Part shown: one piece after another, positions 12,161 through 25,317 of the stretch
Layout: the number at the start of each line of letters is the position of its first letter
Position numbering within the stretch: position 1 is the stretch's first letter
Assembly: GCA_012934845.2 (NCBI GenBank)
Contig: WNNJ02001302.1
Coordinates: forward strand, 1-64,000
Direction of reading: 5' to 3'
Source: Pomphorhynchus laevis
Lineage: Eukaryota; Acanthocephala; Palaeacanthocephala; Echinorhynchida; Pomphorhynchidae
Length of the DNA: 64,000 nucleotides
Position numbers and translations under genes: made by a program
Notes under the pieces: model-generated
Database searches by the model: none
Seen by the model: only the letters and a program-made list of their open reading frames with translations
What the model was told of the DNA's origin: nothing

Positions 12161-13740
12161 TCCACTCCCTATAGGGAACTGTCTCTCTATTAATATTATC
12201 CTTTCTGCCTAAATAAGCATAAGAGTATTGATAATGTTTGCTAACTAACAAGTTACATTCATTTCTTACTTTTGTGAGAGCTAGAAACTTAACAAATTTT
12301 ACCTCATTCATGGCTACTTACATCAACATTTAAAAGTCAGCATTCTCTTTGTTTATTTAGACAAAAGAATGTTATCTTAACAAGGGACACATATATTTAA
12401 GATACTTTAAGTTTAATTTTCTGCTAAAAACGGTCTTATAGTCTACCTACAAGCTTAAACGCTAGCATTTTACAACAATCTGGTAGTTATTGAATATACT
12501 CAATCAACATCTGATTTATTCTAATTTGATAGCAGTATACACTACACATCTCTATCTACTGTCTTCTACTAATGCTTTGCACGGGAGCACAGCTAATTCC
12601 CACACGTAGACACGTGATTATTTTTCAGGGTATAAATACCTCGAAATATGCTCCCAAAACTTCGTGCAAGCATTGCGAGTAAGCAGGAAGGAAGATACTA
12701 AATTTTTTATTATAATATCTTTTAACTTGGTTTTTGCCAGCTCAAATTTAAATGTGATCACACCGTCGCATTCCTCATTCAAATTCAATTTATTAGGAGT
12801 TAATGTTTATAATCAGGTCAGGTAACTGAATCTACGTATATTAAATAATAAAATTATAAATAATAACTAATTATAATTCAACTACTTATCATTCAACTAC
12901 TGTTAGTTAAAAGTTGTACTGAATGAACTGTGAATCCTCGGTTTGTAAATATGAAATGCTTCGTTGTGGCATCTTCGTCTGAATCATATGCTCCCAATAA
13001 GCAGCTCAAATTTAAATGTGATCACACCGTCGCATTCCTCATTCAAATTCAATTTATTAGGACTTAATGTTTATAATCAGGTCAGGTAACTGAATCTACG
13101 TATTCACTTACCATACGTATTCAATAAAAATTGAAATTAAAAAAAAATCAATTTCTATGAATTGACTAATAAATAACAAACGATGTATTAACAAAAAAAT
13201 TGTATCTTTCTTCCTGATTACTCGCAATGCTTGCACGAAGTTTTGGGAGCATATTTCGAGGTATTTATACCCTGAAAAATAATCACGTGTCTACGTGTGG
13301 GAATTAGCTGTGCTCCCGTGCAAAGCATTAGTAGAAGACAGTAGATAGAGATGTGTAGTGTATACTGCTATCAAATTAGAATAAATCAGGTGTTGATTGA
13401 GTATATTCAATAACTACCAGATTGTTGTAAAATGCTAGCGTTTAAGCTTAGAGGTAGACTATAAGGCCGTTTTTAGCAGAAAATTAAACTTAAAGTATCT
13501 AAAATATATGTGTCCCTTGTTAAGATAACATTCTTTTGTCTAAATAAACAAAGAGAATGCTGACTTTTACATGTTGATGTAAGTAGCCATGAATGAGGTA
13601 AAATTTGTTAAGTTTCTAGCTCTCGGAAAAGAAAGAAATGAATGTAACTTGTTAATTAGCAAACATTATCAATACTATTATGGTTATTTAGGCAGAAATG
13701 ATAATATTAATAGAGAGACAGTTCTCTATAAAGAGTGATA
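12161..13740. mobile_element. Fold-back element with 540-bp inverted repeats
   Basis: The left arm (about 12161-12700) and right arm (about 13203-13740) are near-identical inverted copies around a 500-base centre. Each arm carries at its inner end the CACGTG plus TATAAATA block also found at 11186-11290. The two promoters therefore point toward each other across the centre. The arms hold only short reading frames (for example 12093-12311 minus). The layout fits a fold-back or DIRS-like non-autonomous element. No transposase or recombinase is seen. Confidence 0.6.
12738..13102. repeat. 101-bp direct repeat in the fold-back centre
   Basis: The block 12738-12838 is repeated almost exactly at 13002-13102 (264-base offset). 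Each copy ends in CTGAATCTACGTA, a relative of the dispersed TACGTAGACTCAG motif read in reverse. The rest of the centre is AT-rich without coding content. Confidence 0.75.
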
Positions 13741-13894
13741 GTACATTCATTCACTTTGTTGACAATCTATTTGGCATGTACAATTTTCGGTCATACAGAG
13801 ATCCAAGAATTTCAATGACGTCGGATGATACTAAGATAGAACAATCCGAGGAGAGATGTTAAATATGTGTGTGATATTCCGGATGAATACGAAT

Positions 13895-14300
13895 GCATCA
13901 TTTTGACTGATTGCAGTATAAGCCATATTTCGGACCATAAGAAATTACAAAGTGTAAAACGGACAAAAAAATTTCGGCTGATTCTGCAGTGCTTGCGTCG
14001 TCCGCATACAATTTATTTAAAACTAGACGATTGTGGTATGAGATAAGTTCAATAAATTGAAGCGAAGCCGCAGCAAAAGGCAACAATTGCGAGGGTCACT
14101 ATAAGTGAATTGATCATCTGCGTGACTGGTCACATTATCAACCGCAAACGTTCCGTCAATCGGCGGGACATACGTATTGCATGTTGTTGAGAGCTAACTT
14201 TCTGTAGATTGAGTTAAAGGCGTTAGATGCATCCAACTTTAGAAGGCATTTTGTAGAGTGCGAGCAGAACACAGAGTTTTTATATCACTTCTTCAATTTC
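13895..14300 (-). pseudogene. Reverse transcriptase fragment related to the element at 32984-35995
   Basis: On the minus strand, a first block reads LDASNAFNSIYRKLALNNMQ (about 14190-14250). It aligns with the RT motif A region of the 33-36 kb element (IDATNAFNKINRQAALHNL). A second block (13898-14086) holds LYADDAS and YGPKYGLYCNQSK, matching YADD and GPKYGYIVNPSK of that element. The YADD catalytic motif is intact, but the segments lie in different frames with stops between them, so it is dead. Only the palm domain is left. Confidence 0.7.
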
Positions 14301-14529
14301 ACAATTTAGCCATAGCATTATTGACTATTATAAGCGACATCTTGAATATGGAGACTAACAACTCTGAGGATCGACTTGCGAAAAATTCTCCGTTACACTT
14401 GGCATATACCGTTAGGTATAACTAACGGTGCCTTGCATTTAGCAGTAAGGCTGCTCGCAGAAAGCGCGGTGATACTCGGTACTGGTGCTCGAATCATTCC
14501 AGAGATACAAACTAACTTCTAATTTTTGA

Positions 14530-17500
14530 TTTACATTCTAACTTCTAATTTTTGAAGATTTACATTCAGAAAATTTACAATCAGAAGATTCTACATTCAG
14601 AAGATTTACAATCAGAAGATTTACAATCAGAAGATTTACATTCAGAACATTTTCATTAAGACGATGGACATTAAGGAGATTGACATATGAAGATTTAGAT
14701 TTAGACGATTTTCATTCAGACAATTTACACTAGGGGATTTACATTCAGAAGATTGACATTCAGAAGATTGATATTCAAGAAATTTACATTAAGATTTACA
14801 TTCAGAAGATTTACATTCAAAAGATTTACATTCAGAAGATTTACATTCATAAGATTGACATTCAGACGATAGACATTTAGGAGATTGACATATGAAGATT
14901 TACATTCAGAAAATTGACATTCAGAAGATTTACAATGGAAAGATTTACATTCAGAAGATTTACAATCAGAAGATTGACATTCAGAAGATTCACATTCATA
15001 AGATTTACATTCAGAACATTTTCATTCAGAGCATTTACATTCAGAATATTTACATTCAGAAGATTTAAATTCAGAAGATTTTCATTCAGAAGATGGGCAT
15101 TTGGAGATTGACATATGAAGATTTACATTCAGAAGATTGACATTCAGAAGATTTACATTCGAAAGATTTACATTCAGAAGATTGACATTCAGAAGATTGA
15201 CATTCAGAAGATTGACATTCAGAAGATTTACATTCAGAACATTTTCATTCAGAACATTTTCATTCAAAGTATTTACATTCAGAAGATTCACATTCACAAG
15301 ATTTACATTCAGAAGATTTTCATTCAGACGATGGCATTTAAGGAGATTGACATATGAAAATTTACATTCAGAAAATTGACATTCAGAAGATTTACAATGA
15401 AAAGATTTACATTCAGAAGATTTACAATCAGAAGATTGACATTCAGAAGATTGACATTCATAAGATTGACATTAAGAACATTTTCATTCAGAGCAATTAC
15501 ATTCAGAATATTTACATTCAGAAGATTCACATTGAGAAGATTTTCATTCAGACGATGGGCATTTAGGAGATTAACATATGAAGATTTACATTCAGATGAT
15601 TGACATTCAGAAGATTTACATTCGAAAGATTTAATTCAGAAGATTGACATTCAGAACATTTTCATTCAGAACATTTTCATTCAGAGCATTTTCATTCAGA
15701 GCATTTACATTCAGAAGATTCACATTCAGAAGATTTACATTCAGAAGATTTTCATTCAGACGATGGCATTTAGGAGATCGACATATGAAGATTTACATTC
15801 ATAAAATTGACATTCAGAACATTTACAATGGAAAGATTTACATTCAGAAGATTTACAATCAGAAGATTGACATTCAGAAGATTGACATTCATAAGATTGA
15901 CATTCAGAACATTTTCATTCAGAGCATTTACATTCAGAATATTTACATTCAGAAGATTCACATTAAGAAGATTTTCATTCAGACGATGGGCATTTAGGGG
16001 ATTGACATATGAAGATTTAGATTTAGAAGATTTACAATCAGAAGATTTAAATTTAGAAGATTTACATTCAAAAGATTTACATTCAGACGATTTACATTCA
16101 GAAGATTTACATTCAAAAGATTTACATTCAGACGATTTTCATTCAGAAGATTTACATTCAAAAGATTTACATTCAGACGATTTTCATTCAGAAGATTGAT
16201 ATTCAAAAGATTTACATTCAGAAGATTTACATTCAAAAGATTTACATTCAGAAGATTTACATTCTGAAGATTTACATTCAGAAAATTTACATTCAAAAGA
16301 TTTACATTCAGACGATTTTCATTTAGAAGATTGATATTCAAAAGATTTACATTCAGAAGATTTACATTCAGAAGATTTACATTCAGAAGATTTACATTCA
16401 AAAGATTTACATTCAGACGATTTTCATTTAGAAGATTGATATTCAAAAGATTTACATTCAGAAGATTTACATTCAGAAGATTTACATTCTGAAGATTAAC
16501 ATTCACAAGATTTACATTCAAAAGATTTACATTCAGACGATTTTCATTCAGAAGATTGATATTCAAAAGATTTACATTCAGAAGATTTACATTCTGAAGA
16601 TTTACATTTAGAAGATTTACATTCAAAAGATTTTCATTCAGAAGATGGGCATTTGGAGATTGACATATGAAGATTTACATTCAGATGATTGACATTCAGA
16701 AGATTTACATTCGAAAGATTTACATTCAGAAGATTGACATTCAGAAGATTGACATTCAGAAGATTTACATTCAGAAGATTTACAATCAGTAGATTGACAT
16801 TCAGAAGATTCACATTCATAAGATTTACATTCAGAACATTTTCATTCAGAAGATTCACATTCAGATTTACATTCAGAACATTTTCATTCAGACGATGGGC
16901 ATTTAGGAGATTGACATATGAAGATTGACATTCAGAAGATTTACATTCAGATTTACATTCAGATTTACATTCAGAAGATTTACATTCAGAAGATTGACAT
17001 TCAGAAGATTTACATTCAGAAGATTTACAATCAGAAGATTTACATTCTGAACATTTACATTCTGAAAATTTACATTCTGAACATTTACATTCTGAACATT
17101 TACATTCGGAAGATTTACATTCAAAAGATTTACATTCAGACGATTTTCATTCAGAAGATTGACATTCAAAAGATTTACATTCAGAAGATTTACATTCAGA
17201 CGATGGGCATTTAGAAGATTGAAATATGAAGATTGACATTCAGAAGATTTACATTCTGAAGATTTACATTCAGATTTACATTCAGAAGATTTACAATCAG
17301 AAGTTTTACCTTCAGAAGATTTACAATCAGAAGATTTACATTCAGAAGATTCACATTCAGATTTACATTCAGAACATTTTCATTCAGACGATGGGCATTT
17401 AGGAGATTGACATATGAAGATTGACATTCAGAAGATTTACATTCAGATTTACATTCAGAAGATTTACATTCAGAAGATTGACATTCAGAAGATTGACATT

Positions 17501-20500
17501 CAGAAGATTTACAATCAGAAGATTTACATTCAGATTTACATTCAGAAGATTTACATTCAGAAGATTCACATTCAGATTTACATTCAGAACATTTTCATTC
17601 AGACGATGGGCATTTAGGAGATTGACATATGAAGATTGACATTCAGAAAATTTGCATTCAGATTTACATTCAGAAGATTTACATTCAGAAGATTGACATT
17701 CAGAAGATTGACATTCAGAAGATTTACATTCAGAAGATTTACAATCAGAAGATTTACATTCAGATTTACATTCAGAACATTTTCATTCAGACGATGGGCA
17801 TTTAGGAGATTGACATATGAAGATTGACATTCAGAAGATTTACATTCAGATTTACATTCAGAAGATTTACATTCAGAAGATTTACATTCAGAAGATTTAC
17901 ATTCAGAAGATTTACAATCAGAAGTTTTACATTCAGAAGATTTACAATCAGAAGATTTACATTCAGAAGATTTACATTCTGAACATTTACATTCTGAAAA
18001 TTTACATTCTGAACATTTACATTCTGAACATTTACATTCGGAAGATTTACATTCAAAAGATTTACATTCAGACGATTTTCATTCAGAAGATTGACATTCA
18101 AAAGATTTACATTCAGAAGATTTACATTCAGACGATGGGCATTTAGAAGATTTAAATATGAAGATTGACATTCAGAAGATTTACATTCAGAAGATTTACA
18201 TTCAGATTTGCATTCAGAAGATTTACAATCAGAAGTTTTACATTCAGAAGATTTACAATCAGAAGATTTACATTCAGAAGATTTACAATCAGAAGATTGA
18301 CATTCAGAAGATTTACAATCAGAAGATTTACAATCAGAAGTTTTACATTCAGAAGATTTACAATCAGAAGATTTACATTCAGAAGATTCACATTCAGATT
18401 TACATTTACATTCAGATTTACATTCAAAACATTTTTCATTCAGACGATGGGCATTTAGGAGATTGACATATGAAGATTGACATTCAGAAGATTTACATTC
18501 AGATTTACATTCAGAAGATTTACATTCAGATTTACATTCAGAAGATTGACATTCAGAAGATTTACATTCAGAAGATTTACAATCAGAAGATTTACATTCA
18601 GATTTACATTCAGAACATTTTCATTCAGACGATGGGCATTTAGGAGATTGACATATGAAGATTGACATTCAGAAGATTTACATTCAGATTTACATTCAGA
18701 AGATTTACATTCAGAAGATTGACATTCAGAAGATTTACATTCAGAAGATTTACAATCAGAAGTTTTACATTCAGAAGATTTACAATCAGAAGATTTACAT
18801 TCAGAAGATTTACATTCTGAACATTTACATTCTGAAAATTTACATTCTGAGCATTTACATTCTGAACATTTACATTCGGAAGATTTACATTCAAAAGATT
18901 TACATTCAGACGATTTTCATTCAGAAGATTGACATTCAAAAGATTTACATTACAGAAGATTTACATTCAGACGATGGGCATTTAGAAGATTGAAATATGA
19001 AGATTGACATTCAGAAGATTTACATTCTGAAGATTTACATTCAGATTTACATTCAGAAGATTTACAATCAGAAGTTTTACATTCAGAAGATTTACAATCA
19101 GAAGATTTACATTCAGAAGATTTACAATCAGAAGATTGACATTCAGAAGATTTACAATCAGAAGATTTACAATCAGAAGTTTTACATTCAGAAGATTTAC
19201 AATCAGAAGATTTAAATCAGAAGATTAACATTCTGAACATTTACATTCTGAAAATTTACATTATGAACATTTACATTCTGAACATTTACATTCAGAAGAT
19301 ATTCATTCAAAAGATTTACATTCAGACGATTTTATTCAGAAGATTGACATTCAAAAGATTTACATTCAAACGATGGGCATTTAGGAGATTGACATATGAA
19401 GATTGACATTCAGAAGATTTACATTCAGAAGATTTACATTCAGATTTACATTCAGAAGATTTACAGTCAGAAGATTTACATTCTAAAGATTTACATTCAG
19501 AAGATTTACATTCAGAAGATTTTCATTCAGACGATGGCATTTAGGAGATTGACATATGAAGATTTACATTCAGAAAATTGACATTCAGAAGATTTACAAT
19601 GGAAAGATTTACATTCAGAAGATTTACAATCAGAAGATTGACATTCAGAAGATTGACATTCATAAGATTGACATTCAGAACATTTTCATTCAGAGCATTT
19701 ACATTCAGAATATTTTTATTCAGAAGATTCACATTGGGAAGATTTTCATTCAGACGATGGGCATTTAGGAGATTGACATATGAAGATATTCATTCAGATG
19801 ATTGACATTCAGAAGATTTACATTCAAAAGATTTACATTCAGAAGATTGACATTCAGAACTTTTTCATTCAGAACATTTTCATTTAGAGCATTTTCATTC
19901 AGAGCATTTACATTCAGAAGATTCACATTCAGGAGATTTACATTCAGAAGATTTTCATTCAGACGATGGCATTTAGGAGATTGACATATGAAGATTTACA
20001 TTCAGAAAATTGACATTCAGAACATTTACAATGGAAAGATTTACATTCAGAAGATTTACAATCAGAAGATTGACATTCAGAAGATTGACATTCATAAGAT
20101 TGACATTCAGAACATTTTCATTCAGAGCATTTACATTCAGAATATTTACATTCAGAAGATTCACATTAAGAAGATTTTCATTCAGACGATGGGAATTAAG
20201 GGGATTGAGATATGAATATTTAGATTTAGAAGATTTACAATCAGAAGATTTAAATTTAGAAGATTTTCATTCAAAAGATTTACATTCAGACGATTTACAT
20301 TCAGAAGATTTACATTCAAAAGATTTACATTCAGACGATTTTCATTCAGAAGATTTACATTCAAAAGATTTACATTCAGACGATTTTCATTTAGAAGATT
20401 GATATTCAAAAGATTTACATTCAGAAGATTTACATTCAGAAGATTTACATTCAGAAGATTTACATTCAGAAGATTTAAATTCTGAAGATTAACATTCACA

Positions 20501-23075
20501 AGATTTACATTCAAAAGATTAACATTCAGACGATTTTCATTCAGAAGATTGATATTCAAAAGATTTACATTCAGAAGATTTACATTCTGAAGATTTACAT
20601 TTAGAAGATTTACATTCAAAAGATTTTCATTCAGAAGATGGGCATTTGGAGATGTACATATGAAGATTTACATTCAGATGATTGACATTCAGAAGATATA
20701 CATTGGAAAGATTTACATTCAGAAGATTGACATTCAGAAGATTGACATTCAGAAGATTTACATTCAGAAGATTTACAATCAGTAGATTGACATTCAGAAG
20801 ATTCACATTCATAAGATTTACATTCAGAACATTTTCATTCAGAATATTCACATTCAGATTTACATTCAGAACATTTTCATTCAGACGATGGGCATTTAGG
20901 AGATTGACATATGAAGATTGACATTCAGAGGATTTACATTCAGAAGATTTACATTCAGATTTACATTCAGAAGATTTACATTCAGAAGATTTACATTCAG
21001 AAGATTTACATTCAGAAGATTTACATTCAGAAGATTTACATTCAGAAGATTTACATTCAGATTTACATTCAGATTTACATTCAGAAGATTTACATTCAGA
21101 AGATTGACATTCAGAAGATTTACATTCAGAAGATTTACAATCAGAAGATTTACATTCAGAATTACATTTAGAACATTTTAATTCAGACGATGTGCATTTA
21201 GGAGATTGACATATGAAGATTGACATTCAGAAGATTTACATTCAGATTTACATTCAGAAGATTTACATTCAGAAGATTGACATTCAGAAGATTTACATTC
21301 AGAAGATTTACAATCAGAAGTTTTACATTCAGACGATTTTCATTCAGAAGATTGATATTCAAAAGATTTACATTCAGAAGATTTACATTCAGAAGATTTA
21401 CATTCAGAAGATTTACATTCTGAACATTTACATTCAGAAGATTTACATTCAAAAGATTTACATTCAGACGATTTTCATTCAGAAGATTGACATTCAAAAG
21501 ATTTACATTCAGAAGATTTACATTCAGACGATGGGCATGTAGGAGATTGAAATATGAAGATTGACATTCAGAAGATTTACATTCAGATTTACATTCAGAA
21601 GTTTTTCAATCAGAAGTTTTACATTCAGAAGATTTACAATCAGAAGATTTACATTCAGAAGTTTAACAATCAGAAGTTTTACATTAAGAAGATTTACAAG
21701 CAGAAGATTTACAATCAGAAGTTTTACATTCAGAAGATTTACAATCAGAAGATTTACATTCAGAAGATTTACATTCTGAACATTTACATTCTGAAAATTT
21801 ACATTCTGAACATTTACATTCTGATCATTTACATTCAGAAGATTTACATTCAAAAGATTTACATTCAGACGATTTTCATTCAGAAGATTGACATTCAAAA
21901 GATTTACATTCAGAAGATTTACATTCAGACGATGGGCATTTAGGAGATTGACATATGAAGATTGACATTCAGAAGATTTACATTCAGATTTACATTCAGA
22001 AGATTTACATTCAGAAGATTGACATTCAGAAGATTTACATTCAGAAGATTTACAATCAGAAGTTTTACATTCAGAAGATTTACAATCAGAAGATTTACAT
22101 TCAGAAGATTGACATTCAGAAGATTTACATTCAGAAGATTTACATTCAGATTTACATTCAGAAGATTTACATTCATAAGATTTACATATATAAGATTTAC
22201 ATTCAGAACATTTTCATTCAGAAGATTCACATTCAGATTTACATTCAGAACATTTTCATTCAGACGATGGGCATTTAGGAGATTGACATATGAAGATTGA
22301 CATTCAGAAGATTTACATTCAGATTTACATTCAGAAGATTTACATTCAGATTTACATTCAGAAGATTGACATTCAGAAGATTTACATTCTGAAGATTTAC
22401 ATTCAGATTTACATTCAGAAAATTGACATTCAGAAGATTTTTATTCAGATTTACATTCTAAACATTTACATTGATACGATTTTTATTTAGACGATATACA
22501 TTCAGTAGATTTACAATCAAAAGATTTACATTCAGAAGATTTTAAATCAGAAGATTTACATTCAGAGATTTACATTCAGAGATTTACAATCAGAAGTTTT
22601 ACATTCAGAAGATTTACAATCAGAAGATTTACATTCTGAACATTTTCATTCAGAGCATTTACATTCAGAAGATTCACATTCAGATTTACATTCAGAACAT
22701 TTTCATTCAGACGATGTGCATTTAGGAGATTGACATATGAAGATTGACATTCAGAAGATTACATTCAGAAGATTGACATTCAGAAGATTTACATTCAGAA
22801 GATTTACATTCAGATTTACATTCAGAAGATTTACATTCAGAAGATTGACATTCAGAAGATTTACATTCTGAAGATTTACATTCAGATTTACATTCAGAAG
22901 ATTGACATTCAGAAGATTTACATTCAGATTTACATTCAGAAGATTTTCATTCAGAAGCTTTACATTCAAAAGATTTAAATTCAGAAGATTGACATTCAAA
23001 AGATTTACATATCTTACATTCAGAAGATTTACATTTAGACGATTTGCATTCAGTAGATTTACAATATACGCCTTT
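14530..23075. repeat. 15-bp minisatellite array of about 8.5 kb with higher-order units
   Basis: Nearly the whole stretch consists of TTACATTCAGAAGAT and close variants (TGACATTC, TTTTCATTC, TTACAATC, or GATTTACATTCA lacking three to six bases). Because 15 is a multiple of 3, several frames stay open. They read five-residue repeats such as TFRRF, EDLHS, IYIQK and, on the minus strand, NVNLL. The longest open stretch is 210 codons (15994-16626 minus). A spacer containing GGGCATTTAGGAGATTGACA then TATGAAGA recurs about every 180-650 bases and marks higher-order units. A block around 15780-16910 is repeated about 4.2 kb later at 19983-20910. No start, promoter or conserved single frame supports a gene. 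Confidence 0.95.
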
Positions 23076-24129
23076 GTATTAAATTTAATATTTACTGAAA
23101 TTGAGTTCTTTTAAAACTTGTGAATTATTCCAGTTGATTATTTTGAAAAATTACGAGTCAATTAGATGATATAGAACGGTATGATGACCATAATTTATTC
23201 AGCTATCAAGCTTACTAACAAACGAACAGTTCAGACAAAGACAGAAAACAAAGTCAATTTTCATTAGATTTTCATTAAAAGTGTTTAACTTTGATAAAGT
23301 TATTTGATTATTAGTGTAATATAATTAATATCAAAATTCAACAGATTGACAAAATACTGCAAAGTTTAAGACGTGCACAATTTTATTTGGCTTTTAAGTG
23401 TACAAACTAAAGATCAATTCGGACAAACAGAGAAAACAAAGTCAATTTTCGTTAGATTTCTAAAATGAAAGTGGTCAGCACTTTTAATTTGAATTGATGT
23501 GTTGAACGTTTTCAATACAATCAAAATGAAAGAATAATGAGTTGTCTTCTTTACAGGTCCACGAATCGGTTATTATGTTGATATTTGCACAATTTCTAAA
23601 GAATGAACAAAATAAAAATAAAAAGTTCAAGTATTTACTTACATCTGAATAATATCGACTCTGTTATTTGTTCTTAGTAGCCATCTTTCAAAAGTGTAGC
23701 TAAATGATATAGAAAATCTCATATTCAAAGTAAGTGGTTAAAAAATGGCATATAATCCTGATCATTCAGTTTAATTTGTGAAGACAAATTAAACAAATCA
23801 AATCAATGTGTTTATTCTTTGGAATAATTTAAGTAATTCATTCCTATATTTAAAAATCAGATCAGATTACTGAGTCTACGTATGTTAATATAATTAAAAT
23901 AATTAAATTATAATAAGTAATCAATAATTGATATATAAGATTTTATATTGATCTGTGAAATGTAAGGATGGTCATTGATCTGTGAAAAGTAAGGATGTTA
24001 TACTGCTCTTTTCGTTAATCCTAAACATGCGTTTGCAACCTAGTGTACGAAGACTGAATGGAAGGTTATGCCGCAGTACTCAGTTTTAGTCATAGATTAG
24101 CAAAATTCATAAATTAAATCCACTTGGGT
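23076..24129. other. AT-rich stretch, no gene seen
   Basis: AT-rich DNA between the minisatellite and the Penelope-like relic. It contains two similar blocks with GTCAATTTTC and TTAGATTT (about 23230-23280 and 23400-23460). It also has one inverted copy of the dispersed motif (ACTGAGTCTACGTAT, about 23869). No supported coding sequence. Confidence 0.5.
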
Positions 24130-25317
24130 AACAACGCAACATCTATTAAAGATGGAACTGACTTTGCAACGAGAGTAAAGTATCTTAATCACGAGTATTG
24201 CCTAATGACTGCTGATATATTGTCTCTGTATACTAATGTCCGTTGGTTAATGCCATAACCCTCGCCAGTAACATACTAAATGAGAGTGAACATACCTGGA
24301 CACTAAGCATCGCTGAATGGTTTGAACTGCTATCTTTCTGCACAAATAGAAATCATTTGAATTTATTGGTAAGATGTATGTGCAATCAAACAATGTGGAA
24401 TTAGGATCACCTTTAGGGTCCTTCTAGCTGAGATTAATTTGCGAAATTGGTAGGCTGACATCTATCAACTCCTACCTAGTTTAAGATTTTCGTTCGCTAT
24501 ACTGACGATGCATTTATGCGTTCAATAATGTACCTTCCAGAGATGATATACTGAAACTCTTAAACTCTAAATATGCATGTATAAATTGGAAAATCGGACA
24601 CACGCAAAACAACTTCATAAGCTTTCTAGATGTAAAGGTTATCCAAAGTAACCCTCTTACTACATCAGTCAAAAAGAGATTCCTAATATTGTTGCCAGTT
24701 GGTTGTCACAATCTCCTGTATACTGGAAAACATCACAAGTACGATCAATCTTTCTTCGGGCGTTCCGTATATGCTCAAATAGTCATCTACTTTGTATAGA
24801 AATTAATAATATTAAAGATCTCCTAGTAAAAGCCCTCTTTCCAACAAATATCATAAATCGTGCATTCCATCATGCTCTTCGTATAAAAAATAATTAACGA
24901 CAAGGAAATGTAATTGTAGAAAAACGATTGTAGAAGTACCCTATATAAATCAACATGCTCATTCCTTACATCATAACAGGCTTAATAGTGTTGCAGATAA
25001 CATCCATCCTTTTACATGCTCATTACCGAAGCTAGCAAGCATGTTTAAAATATAAGCAGAGCTTGAAAAGACTGGCATAGTTCACAATTTCACTTGTATA
25101 CTTTGTAAAAAGGTCTATATTGGTCAAACTGGAAGACCATTAGCTATACGCGCCAAAGAGCACTCTAACGTAATGAGGAAAGCATTACACGATCAACGTA
25201 CATCATCTTGTGCTATCTCGCAACACGTAGGTGCTAAAAACCATATAATGGCGATTAATTGCACCGCTAAGAAAGGATAGTAACGCTACCAAACTATAGA
25301 TAATAGAAGCTATGTAC
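24130..25317 (+). pseudogene. Penelope-like element: RT and GIY-YIG endonuclease, decayed
   Basis: Plus-strand frames with several shifts and stops give Penelope-like domains in the expected order. An RT motif A-like block, DILSLYTNV, lies near 24211. YTDDAF (24498-24515) fits RT motif C. A thumb block, RAFRICSNSHLLCIEINNIK, follows at about 24757. A CxxC pair then precedes VYIGQTGR (25113-25136), with RAKEH downstream, which is the GIY-YIG nuclease core. The frame continues as IIEAMYIK only if the repeat cluster at 25318-26929 is skipped. In this family the RT and the GIY-YIG nuclease act together to copy and insert the element. Here both are broken, and no long terminal repeat of its own is evident. 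Confidence 0.85.

Noticed and set aside
15994-21226. Long minus-strand frames (145-210 codons) in the minisatellite as genes
   Set aside because: A 15-base period keeps several frames open by construction. The frames differ from block to block, and there is no promoter or unique sequence.
14530-23075. CRISPR array or telomeric repeat
   Set aside because: No unique spacers lie between the repeats, the unit is unlike known telomere repeats, and the genome is an animal nuclear one.
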